This document shows positions 22,431 through 31,919 of a DNA stretch of 64,000 nucleotides, one piece after another (the first letter of the stretch is position 1; each line of letters begins with the position of its first letter). The notes beneath the pieces are model-generated. The model ran no database searches. It had not been told where the DNA came from and saw nothing but the letters and a program-made list of their open reading frames with translations. The stretch spans positions 2,294,001-2,358,000 of the forward strand of contig JAVLRN010000008.1 of assembly GCA_032821775.1 (NCBI GenBank), read 5' to 3'. Both the position numbers and the translations under genes were made by a program. The DNA is from Sanguinoderma infundibulare. Taxonomy: Eukaryota > Basidiomycota > Agaricomycetes > Polyporales > Polyporaceae.

Positions 22431-23825
22431 CTAAGCATGTCCATATTGGACTTGTACCCACGAGACTACGCAATCCCAGGTTCCAACAGATTCATCTCCA
22501 GGGTTCTCTATCACTTGCGTGATTTCAATGGTAAGGTCCGGTATCTCATACGAGATGTTGTGGGGGCCGTGCGCGATATGATGGATGCCGTGTCCGTTTG
22601 GAGGAGCCTCGACGCGCCATGTGCCGGGACTTTGAGCTGCTCCGTAGTCCAGGGTTCTGTGATCGGCCGCCAGTCGAACGCGGACGATGATCAGGTTGAA
22701 TACTATGCATATCAATGAAGATAACTGGAAACGTGTCAATTGATCGTTACGATACACAGGAGGAAGTAGCAAGGACGTGGAGGCTGCCGAAAGCCTTTGG
22801 AGAAGGAGCGCGAGATCAACGCACCAAATCCATCAATAGCTACGCAGCATATGAATGCATGGCGAAGGTAATCAATCCAGCAGCCATAGCGACAGAATAA
22901 ATCGCTCCACTCTCAACAATCGCCCGGAGGATAGGTGTCAGTTTGCCGCTACCGGGACAATACCGCGCCGACTCGCGAGCCACTTGCCAAATTTTGAATG
23001 CCAAGAGACCTACTTGGTGTCAGCCATTGAAAATAGTCGAGAGCTACATAGCTACCTACCGGTAGACAAGAGATTGGTGGCAAGAGTCAAACCGTAAAGA
23101 GCTGTGACCCATTCCGCATCGCGAGTATCTAAGATATTCGGTGCGCGGGATTCAAGCTGCATCATAATCGTTGCCCCAATCGATAAGGCTAGAAACGCAG
23201 CATGGTCATTGAGAGAAAATACGATGAGAAGCGAAACACCTACCAACCATCCCCAGCCATCCCAAAATGGGCAACACGACGACATAGATATTTTGCCAGA
23301 CGACGTATGCTCGATAAATTTAGGAAACGTCATTGTCAATTTTGAAGAGACAACTTCAGAAGGGGATCATGCAGTACCACGATTCCCTCAAATATGAGTG
23401 GCTGAATGACATATACGACGGACTTCAACAACCACGGTATCCGCGAGACGTCAGCAAAGTACTGCTCGGGTCCCCCGGGCAGAGAGGGACCGATGCTGAT
23501 GAACTCCTGATAAATCCGGACAATGCTTGCAACCATCACCTACAGTACCATATTAGAATACGGTACCCAGGCTTCAATAGCGCGTCAAGCACCACGGTGG
23601 ACAGAAGAAACAGGGCAGATGCCGCCAGAAGCATTTTGAAGTTCAAGTGACGGCTGCGACGGTTGGCGACGAGAATCCAGATGGTGAAAATAAACAGGAG
23701 AAGGGAGAATCCTTTTGTTGATCATTGTTATACAGGGATGATAATGAATGGCATGGCTACCACTCACCATAGAGGATGCCCTCGAAGGTGGTCGAAAATA
23801 TTGCGGCTTCACTCAGAGTCAGCAT
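22431..23825 (-). pseudogene. Membrane protein, copy 2 (inverted duplicate, decayed)
   Basis: The minus strand reproduces the gene at 5378-6889 from MLTLSEAA to the cytosolic tail. Coding stretches are close to identical, for example LNFKMLLAASALFLLSTV and SLPGGPEQYFAD. Two lesions are visible. The acceptor of the intron after IFEGIV reads TTCCTAA where copy 1 has TTCCTAG. A TAG stop follows MHSYAA, where copy 1 has a Trp-containing segment (AVWIV). The last exon stays open to 22431 but its tail diverges after EITQ. It is best read as a pseudogene. The copy sits next to the duplicated F-box end, in the same relative order as copy 1. Confidence 0.85.
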
Positions 23826-24848
23826 AGCGACACACGGAGACTACGAGGTGGAGGAGTGATTGGCTCACCCTTTCGTTATATAATGTGTGGTCATCACCAG
23901 GCTCTGTATCTTGTGGAAAGCTGAGCAGCACACGGCCGGTGCAAAAATCATGGGCCCATCTAACGAAGATGGCGCCCACTGCGTGTCACTTGCCACAGTT
24001 CCGGGCTACCAAAGACGCTGCACAGCATCAGCATAGTCTGTCGACCATCATACTTATACGAACAAACAGAGTGCGGACCACATTCGGGCACTCATGAAGT
24101 CAGAAGGCTGAATCTGCAAAGTCCTTTGGTCAAATACACGGAGACCTGTGGCAATAGGATGACAGCGGAGAGAGGAAGGTGGGACTGCGTCTTGCGGGGC
24201 TTATCGAGCCAAATCTTCGACCTAGGCAGCCATATCGTCAACCTTCAACATTCTAGATGAGTCGCTCATAGCGCAGGTACCAGCGCACAGGTGCATCCAA
24301 CCTCCGGTTGCTCCGGCAGCTCGACATGCCTTTAACGCAGCCGAACTTTCACCGCCGCCTTCCTCGCCAACCAACACGCCTGTCATTGACTGCTTCCGGA
24401 CCCCGGCGTACAATATTAATGAGCTCCGTTCCGATCGGTGCACGGCGTACGCATGCGCAATCGATGGGTGTACGTGCAGACGCCACTTCCACATCGATGG
24501 CCGCTAGGAAGAACCTGGTGCTGCAGCCTCCGCGCAATCAGGGTGAGGGAGTGGCTGTCGACGTGAATGTGGCTTGAGGTCCCGTGTTTTTCGAAACAGT
24601 GGTTGCCTGTAGGAGAAAGAGGGATCAGCCTGGGTGGCGGTGAAAAGGACGCCGCAGACGCCTTCTGTTCTGGAACGTCTGCCCGTCATACACGCGATGG
24701 TTATTTCAAATCTGGTGGAGATGGAGATGCCGGAGGAGGAGGGTACGGTCAGAATAGACTCAAATGGCCGAGTGTCCAGGAGGTTTCATGACCTGCGCCT
24801 TTGCGCTTCGCGGTCGACAATGCTGTGCCAAGACAGACCACGGCTAGT
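23826..24848. other. Stretch between membrane-protein relic and TIR element
   Basis: No gene supported. About 24410-24495 matches, in reverse complement, the sequence downstream of the F-box gene (about 4668-4760), so this is the middle of the inverted duplication. The open frames at 24222-24577 on both strands fall in this relic and are not credible genes. Confidence 0.6.
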
Positions 24849-25045
24849 GTAGAGTCTACACACGCCTTTGCAAGTGCGCGGTTTATTATACCGACCGCAC
24901 TTGCAAGTGCGCGGCCCGCGTGTCCCCGTCCCCTCCCTTCTCCTGTCCCCTCTTCTCCGGCCTCTGGTTTGTATTTATGGCCCTGCTATAAGCGCATCTT
25001 GTACATCTTTTCGTATACAATCGTAATTGATTAATTTTCAAAAAT

Positions 25046-25128
25046 TTACCACCATCCGGACTTGAACCAAGGACCGCCGAACATCTCACTAACAACATAT
25101 TTTACCACTACGCCACTACTTCTTTGTA
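25046..25128 (-). ncRNA. Degenerate tRNA-like module (left, copy A)
   Basis: Minus strand: A box TGGCGTAGTGG and B box GGTTCAAGTCC are 36 nt apart, the spacing of a tRNA-type Pol III promoter. The acceptor stem and anticodon arm do not fold well, so it is a SINE-type head rather than a working tRNA. Transcription would run outward through the left TIR. Confidence 0.6.
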
Positions 25129-25529
25129 CCTGTTGTGGGGAGAACACATATAACACATACTTATAGCCCCGATGCTCGTGTCCGCGCTGATGCAAGTGAC
25201 TGCGCCGCCTGATTCAAGTGACTGCCGATCTGATGGAAGTGCCTCGCCCTGATGCCAAGTGTCTCACCCCTGATGCAAGCGTCCTCCGGGAGTGGCCCAT
25301 AAGCGCATGAAGTCCCAGTGGGGTAGTACTTGCAGTTGGCCCCAATATTTACAAGTCCATGGCAGTGCTCAGCCCTGGAAGGTATCTGATAGAGAGCATA
25401 TGCACCAAGAACTCATTGAACACTTTCCAGAGTGTGCAATTGCATGAGGGCGCCTCCATCTGGGGATCAGGCGCAGGTTCATGCTGAGTCATCACACTAC
25501 ATAGCGCAAATGATACCATTACTCCCAAA

Positions 25530-25615
25530 GAGTATGTAGACTAGTGGATTGGAGTACTGTTTAAACTGTGTAGAGGGCTTGTATTGCTCGGGGTTCGAGC
25601 CCCCGTTTTGCCATT
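25530..25615 (+). ncRNA. Degenerate tRNA-like module (right, copy A)
   Basis: Plus strand: A box TAGACTAGTGG and B box GGTTCGAGCCC, 44 nt apart. The T arm (CGGGGGTTCGAGCCCCCG-like) pairs well, but the rest of the cloverleaf is poor. Transcription would run outward through the right TIR. Confidence 0.6.
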
Positions 25616-25865
25616 GTCTTTTCTTTCGCGGCCCGACAATCGCGCGCCTCCGACAATCGCGCGATGGTTGCCCCTGTCTACCCCGCCCGCCATCACCGCC
25701 CAGCCCTTTCCGGATCTCCCCGCGCACTTGCAAGTGCGGCCGGTATAATAAACCGCGCACTTGCAAAAGCCTGTGTAGACGGCTCGGCTAGTATATCGCA
25801 ACTTCAGCCAGCTTGCTCAGTTCTCAGCCGTGGAGCGACTCGGAAATGCTCTAACACCTGAGGGT

Positions 25866-26010
25866 TAAGTCGTGTGCATTAGTTAATGACTACTAAAATA
25901 CGCGAAACACGATATCTCGCTTCTCAAACTCTTTCGCATGGCTGTAAGTGCGCGCCACCCGTCAGCCATAAAGAGTCGCCAATGCTACCAAGAGACAAAC
26001 GCTTGTTCAG
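25866..26010 (-). pseudogene. Fragment of an F-box paralogue (last intron and last exon)
   Basis: Reading the minus strand, the end of the last intron (GGCTGAC..GGCGCGCACTTACAG) and the exon for CHAKEFEKRDIVFRVF plus TAG are found, almost as at 4400-4490. The following TAATGCAC is also shared. Upstream exons are missing, so only the tail of a duplicated F-box gene remains. Confidence 0.85.
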
Positions 26011-26049
26011 GCGCCTTGAAAGATTCGGAAAGTAGTCATCCAGATCCTC

Positions 26050-26115
26050 ATTGGCCAGAGCCTAACACTAGAGCAGTGAACGATTGGCCAGAGCCTAGCA
26101 CTAGAGCAGTGAACG
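26050..26115. repeat. 33-bp tandem duplication
   Basis: Two adjacent copies of a unit starting ATTGGCCAGAGCCTA (26050-26082 and 26083-26115) differ at one base. It lies just beyond the stop codon of the HET gene and beside the F-box relic. Confidence 0.85.
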
Positions 26116-27805
26116 ATTCTCGAATACGATCTTTACGTAGTCAAGATGTGATAACGGTGTGGATACAAGGAGTCACTTGTGGCGCATTTCGTTTATAATC
26201 CGACCGAGGCGGTCGAGAGGGGTCAAGTGCTCCCTCAATCGAGCGCATAGTTTTCGAGGTGATGGCAAAGACTCCGAAACCGGGCCAGAGGGTTGTTCAA
26301 CGAGGGACTGGGGTGCTAGCGACGGCAGCGAAGACGGATCAAAATGCAAGTTAGAGTATAAGTATGGAATGTCAATGGAGTAGACCTTCAAGGCAGGGCG
26401 ATTGGGGTGGGGTGTGGGGTCTGTACTGGACCATTTGGAACCTTCGAGGTCGAGAGTGACGACGAAATGTCGACCCCCCGGCGAGTCCGTGTAGGAAGTG
26501 CTCTCGAGCCGCAGAGCGTAGTCTTCCCGGGCCGCTGTCCCGATGAGGAAGACCGCAGGTTGCCTCCTCTCCTCCACGTCCATTAGGTGTATGTTCGATC
26601 CGAGTCCGCACCCAGCGCTCGGACCCCCCAAACGCTCCTGGTTTGCACGAACAAGACCGGGCCCCCGGTCGGGGGTTACGTACGATCGGGCAAGGCTGAG
26701 GCCCAGGGTGCGAAACGTGTCGGCCGGGTCAAGAATGCCCCGGACGAAAAAGACATCGATCCACAAGTCTTGGGGCCACCAAACGAACACCTTGCATCTG
26801 CATAGAACGCCGAATACTACCACCAGGGTCTCCATACGTTTGGCGTTCATGAACAGAATGGTCAACGTGGGTCCTCCAGGTGAACTTGAAGTCCGCCAGG
26901 CATCCCCAGTGGTCTTGAATGTAAAGCGGTAGTCCTTGTACTCGATGTAGCGGGTACTATGATACACAGATGGAGTAAAGCCGTGGTATTCCAGACGATG
27001 GAAGACCCAACAGGGGATTTCGAGAACAATCTTCTGGAATTCAAGCGGTAGAGGTTGCAGAAGACCTGGCATCGTGGCGTTCGACGTATCGTGGTGTGTG
27101 ATGGCCTCAATCCTGAGCTCTTGATGGTAGATGGGTTTGCGGTGGAGCAATCCAAGCCCGATTGAAGCGAGTGGCAAAATCGCCCCCCGAGAATAAGCCG
27201 GTGCGTTGGAGGACCTCGGACTCGCGGTCCTCTGCCCTACCCGCGTGAAGGCCAAGTCCTGCGGAGGGTCATCCTCATGAGCGGGGGCGCCTGAAGCTGG
27301 CCGCGCAAGGAACAGAAATATGACGGTATCCTCGTTAGCGGTTGTAGTACAAGCCAGCGCTGCGGCTTGCAGGACCATATCGCCGAAGGTGGAGAGGAAG
27401 TCGGAGGACATGGGAAGACGGAGGGTGATGCCGTTCGCGGAGAACGTGCATTTGTAGTCGACGGCTCGACCGAAGACCTGGGTGTACCGACTTGGATCGA
27501 GTCGCCGGATCCCAGAGGATTGCGAAAAGTCAGCGGGGGAAGTCGCAAGGAGCCCACTGTTTCTAGACTCCGAGAGGGTCAATCTAATGGGGGAAAGTGG
27601 AGAATCGGCGGCATCAAGAGCGACGTCGAAGTCGCGGTGTATTGGACCCCAAACGAAGATGCTCTGGTCGGGGCAAACGGCGATTACCTCCTTCTGAAGC
27701 CGCAAGAAGGCCTTCTCGCCGCCCTCCCCGTAAATGACAGGCATGTTGACGCCAAATAGTCCCATCAGGGAGTATGCGCGATCCTCGGGACGGGTAGTCA
27801 CCCGT

Positions 27806-28795
27806 TGATACACTATCCCAGGGCCTGTGTACAGTCAGGACGACCACGGGCTGAGGGAGGCGAGGTCGGAGCGACGTCGCCGGTGCGGAGGGCGAGTACG
27901 GTCTCGAGTTCCCTTTGGTCGCGATCGTAACCAGTGCCGAGGAGAAGAGAGGGGAAAGAGCGTGTGGTGTCGAAGGTCGAAAGTCGCGGTAAAAGTCGCG
28001 CGACGAGTCGCTGTCGCTGTCGCAAATCGGTCGATCGGTGGTCGCTGTCGCAAGTCGCAATCGCAGTCGCTAGCTACACCCGACAGAGGACGATGTCGAG
28101 TCGCACTTGCTCGTCGGAGAAATGAGAGGTAAAGGGTGGGGGTCCAAGATTGTCTGCCCAAACGGCAACGAGTGGGGTTAAGTACATCGGTAACCGGTAG
28201 CTACACGCGACGCCCATAGCCTAGCCTGCCTCGCGGTGGCGAGCGATCACAAAACCAGCGTCGGAAACCCTCTGGAACTCCAGCGATCGGCGCGCGACCG
28301 CGACCGGATTGGGCGACCACCGTCGGCTTGTCTTGGCGGATCGCGATCGCTGTCGCGCAGTCGCGCGACTCGTCGGTTTCCGGTTGTCGCGACCCGTACC
28401 TGCTGCATAAGTAACCTTTCGTGAGGGACGATCTGCGACCAGTCGCGCAACGCGACGGAGAGAGCAACTGTGTGACTTAACTTGTGGCCCGCCGCCGTGC
28501 GACCGTAGGGACGGTCGGGGACAGGCCGAGTCGCGACACCGATCGTGGCCGAATACTTTTGGTACCCTTCGACGGCCTAGTCTTGGTGCGGCGGCATCGC
28601 ACGTGCCCGGCTTCTTCGGCTCTCGTCGGTACCGGACCCGGTTAACAGGCCGGGCCGCCACCACGTGTGTCCGAATCGCGCAGCCCAGAGACGCCAATGA
28701 GCCGGCAGCCGCCGAGACGTCGGTCGAGTCACCTCGGTCGTCCGAATGGAGCAATTGCGTCGGGCTCCGCGGTCGGAAGCGTCGGGTGCGCATCA
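27806..28795 (-). repeat. 3' LTR of the Ty3 element
   Basis: 990 bp, matched base for base by 38475-39464 except one seen difference near 28694/39363. It starts TGATGCGC and ends GTGTATCA on the minus strand. It contains a GTCGC-rich run at about 27985-28075. Confidence 0.95.
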
Positions 28796-28808
28796 CCTCC
28801 CCCTCACT
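28796..28808 (-). other. Polypurine tract
   Basis: AGTGAGGGGGAGG on the minus strand directly abuts the 3' LTR, the expected place of the plus-strand DNA primer in reverse transcription. Confidence 0.85.
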
Positions 28809-29146
28809 GGGATCTCGACCGTCCTCGGTCGCCGCGAGGAAGCTGCGTGGTACTGGTGCCGTCACCGCGCGATCTTCTCTTCTCGGCCACTTGACAGACG
28901 GCGATCCTCGCTAGACGCGCTTCTCGCGCTTCTCGACGAAAACGGTAACCCTTCGACCCGCCGCGCGACAAAAGACCGCCCCGAACTGGTGATCCCGCGA
29001 CTCCAGGCGTGCGATGGGGGTAGGCCCAGGATGCTGGCGCCGCCATCGCGCGTCACATAAGAGCCGTCGCCTGGTGGGTCTTCGTCCGTGCTCCCCTCCA
29101 ACCTCGCCCCTCGGTTCTTCTTCCTCTCCTCGTCTCACCATCTCCC

Positions 29147-31385
29147 ATGTCCGACCCCAAAGGCAAGTCCCGCGCCACCGGCGACGACACCTCCCAGGTC
29201 GCGCGCGACGGCGCCAAAGCCAACCTCGACATCCTCCTCGACTACTTGGACGGGAACCCCCCAGAGACCGACGACGACCGCGAGGCGGGACTCCAAAACG
29301 CGTCGGACAACCTGGTATGTCGTCTGTCGCTGTGTCCCTCCATGTTCAGGCTGACTTCGTTTTCTCGTCGCAGGACGCTTGGCTCGGTGCAGGAGCGGAC
29401 GCCGACGCGGTCGCTGCCGTCGCCGACCGCGTTGTCTTGTCGTTCGCGGACTGGTTCAGCTCGGTCGCACACGCGTGGCCGTCCTGGCTCAGCCCCATCC
29501 TCCGGGAGGGATACCTGCGCCTGGCCGCCCGTCAGATCGCCGATGCCCAACGCGTCGCCCGGAAGGCCGACGTGATGGCCAAGGCGCGCGAGCGCGCCGC
29601 CAAAAAGGCCGCCCGCCAGGCCGCTCTTCCTCCCATGCCCGACGTCCTCGCCGGCGTCGCCGCCCCTCCTCCTCCTCCGTCCTCTGCTGCCAAGTCGCAG
29701 CACCCTTCCGCCGCCGTCGCCGTCACCACGTCCTCCCAGCACTCCTCCGCTGCCGTTGCCGCGACTCTTGCCCCGGTGTCGTCCGCGTCGCGCTCGGGCG
29801 CTGTCGCTGCCGACGCCGTCGCCGGCCAGGCTCCCGAGTCGCCGTCCGCCGAGTCGCCGCCGCCCCGCGTTCGCCCTCGCGTTCGCCGCAAGCGCGGCCT
29901 GGTGGATCGCAGCTCCGTGGAGTCGGCCGAAGTCGCCGGGGAGAAGGCCGCGCCGCCCAAGAAGACGCGCCGCGATCCAGAGGTCGCTGGTGCCGTCGTC
30001 GCACCGCCCGCGCTGGCGCGCCCCGCCCCCATCGAGCTCGGTTCCTCTGAAGACGAACCCCGTCGGCCCGAGATCCCCAAAGTCGAGCTGGGGAAGCGGA
30101 AGTCGGCAGCCGACACTCAACCGCGGCCCGCGTCGCCTCCTCGCCCAGACCCCGCGCTGTCGGCGGTAAGTGACTTGTCGCCGCTCTTTCCCCCTTTGTC
30201 GCTGCTGATCGCTGTCGCAGTGCGACCGCTGCTCCGGCTACGCCCGGATCGAGTGCGTCCTCCGGCGTGGGGAGGTTCGGTGCGAAAAATGTCGCAAGGA
30301 CAAGAAGGGCTGCGAGTACGACTCACAGCGGTACAGCGAGTGGTTTGACGACTCCAAGCTCAAGCGCGGTAAGTCGCCCAGCCCCTCCTATCGCCGCGAC
30401 CGCTGACCTTGTTCCAGGTCGCATGGCCGTCCGCCCGTCGCTCCACCAAGTCGAGCGGGGCAACGCAAAGGGGTGGGAGCTCGCCGCTGATGGCTCCATC
30501 GTCGCGGTCGCTCCTCCGGACATCGAGGGCCCGGCCGTCGCCGACCCTCCCCCCAAGGCTCCAAAGCCCCGCAAGGCCAAGAAGCCGGCGCCCGCTGTCG
30601 CCGGCCCTCCTCCTGCCGCGGGTCCTTCCACACGTCGCGCCGCGGCGGTCCCTGGGCCTGTTGCTGGTGCTGCGACCCGTCGCGCCGGCGACGCTCTCCC
30701 TCCCGTCATCAGCCCCGAGACGCGTCGCATCCTCGACGCTCGTGTGCCTGTCGCGGTCCCTTCCTCGCGTGTCGCCCACGCTCCTCCCCCCGCCGCTGGT
30801 CCTTCGTCTCGCCCTGCCGCGCCGATCCCCGCCCATCCTCCTCGGCCGGCCTACGCCACGGGCTTCCGCATCCCCACGCCGACTATGCGCCTCCGTCGCC
30901 AACTCGCCGGGGAGGGCTTCCCTCTCCTCGCGTCCTCTGCCAACCGGCACGTCGCTGGCCTCGGCGGCGCGACCGCTGGACTGGGCGCCGACGACCTCGC
31001 CGGTGCTGGTCTGTCGGAGGACCGGCAGACGTACATCCGTGCCCTCCGAGCGGAGAACGCCTTCGTCGCGGGTCGCATTGAGGTCCTGCTGGAGCTCCAG
31101 CAGTACCTGCATGAGCTAGAGCTCATCGCGACTGGGAAGGAGTGGGGCGCCGACGACTACGAGGCCGACGACTACGACGAGCGCGAGCGCGAGCCCACTA
31201 GTCGGGGGGGCGATGACGACGACGACGATGACGCGTCATACGTCCCGTCGGAGGACGAGCGGGAGCCGGTCATCCAGGCGCCTGTCGCGCAGGGGCCCGT
31301 CGCAGAGGCGCCAGTCGCAGAGGAGCCTGTCGCTGAGCCGTCGGAAGGCCAGGAGGACGCGTTGAATGGCGAAGGGGACGAGTAG
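29147..31385 (+). CDS. Antisense gene inside the retrotransposon: Zn2Cys6-like, low-complexity protein
   Basis: Exons: 29147-29314, 29374-30165, 30221-30368, 30418-31385; three GT-AG introns, all phases agree, 691 aa. The N-terminal part has a helical segment (DAVAAVADRVVLSFADWFSS) and an Ala/Lys-rich helix (KARERAAKKAARQ). A long Pro/Ala/Ser-rich region with basic patches (RVRPRVRRKRG, PKKTRRD) follows. Residues about 321-355 hold CDRCSGYARIEC, then CEKCRKDKKGC: C-x2-C-x7-C-x8-C-x2-C-x6-C, close to the fungal Zn2Cys6 pattern (usually x6 between the second and third Cys). The C-terminus has a coiled-coil-like run (RALRAENAFVAGRIEVLLEL) and an acidic tail. It is transcribed against gag-pol, between pol and the 3' LTR. 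DNA or RNA binding is inferred from the Cys motif only. Confidence 0.8.
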
Positions 31386-31919
31386 GTGGAGTCCAGTCGC
31401 GCCGTGGTCGCACCACGTCGGACACTGATTTTCTTCCCAGTTTTCTTTCTTGGACTTGCATGTGTATGTAGGCGCGCTCTCTTCCCGTCTCGTCGCTAGT
31501 TTTCTTGCTGTATGTCGTATGTCGCCGTCGCTATCTCGGTCGCAGTATCGCAGTCGCTATCGCAGTGTCGCAGTCGTTATCGCAGTGTCGCAATCGCTGG
31601 TCGCAGTCGTCTTCGCTATCTTGTCGCCTGTAGCTTATATCCGTCAATAATAATATCTCTCCTTTGGTTCTAGACGCGTGAATGACAAAAGTATTTCCCC
31701 GAGGGAAAGGCTCAGCGTGGAATCCTTCATCACCAGAAAACCCTCGCCATCGCGACAAAGCCACGATGGAAAATCGGTCGCAAAGGTGCGTCCGAGGTCG
31801 CAAAGAATATAAACGAAAGACTATGAAGTGGCGATTGGGGGGGGTATGCGAAAGATGAAAAGAGCGCAATATGGAAGATATGGAAGCGGATCACAAATGA
31901 AAACCGATACTCAGCTCGA
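31386..31919. other. Interval between antisense gene and pol, with GTCGC-type simple repeat
   Basis: Both reading units end here (convergent). At about 31525-31620 a run of degenerate TCGCAGTCGCTATCGCAGTG-type units forms a short satellite. No open frame with coding features. 3' ends of the convergent transcripts probably overlap here. Confidence 0.7.

Larger units (their letters stand above)
24849..25784. mobile_element. 936-bp TIR element with two divergent tRNA-like modules, copy A
   Basis: The ends are inverted repeats. The left reads GTAGAGTCTACACACGCC, then TTTGCAAGTGCGCGGTTTAT. The right mirrors it (GTGTAGACGGCT at the end). Inside each TIR lies the palindrome GCACTTGCAAGTGC. The element is flanked by an 8-bp direct repeat CGGCTAGT (24841-24848 and 25785-25792). 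No open frame encodes a transposase. A tRNA-like promoter faces left on the minus strand (A box 25105-25115, B box 25058-25068). Another faces right on the plus strand (A box 25537-25547, B box 25592-25602). It has inserted between the duplicated F-box end and its former flank. A copy of the same length lies at 40241-41176. Non-autonomous DNA element or paired-SINE composite are both possible. Confidence 0.88.

Noticed and set aside
27827..28914. Several plus and minus frames inside the LTRs (also at 38496-39555)
   Set aside because: They are identical in both LTRs, overlap in all frames, and come from the GTCGC-rich composition; nothing suggests a protein.
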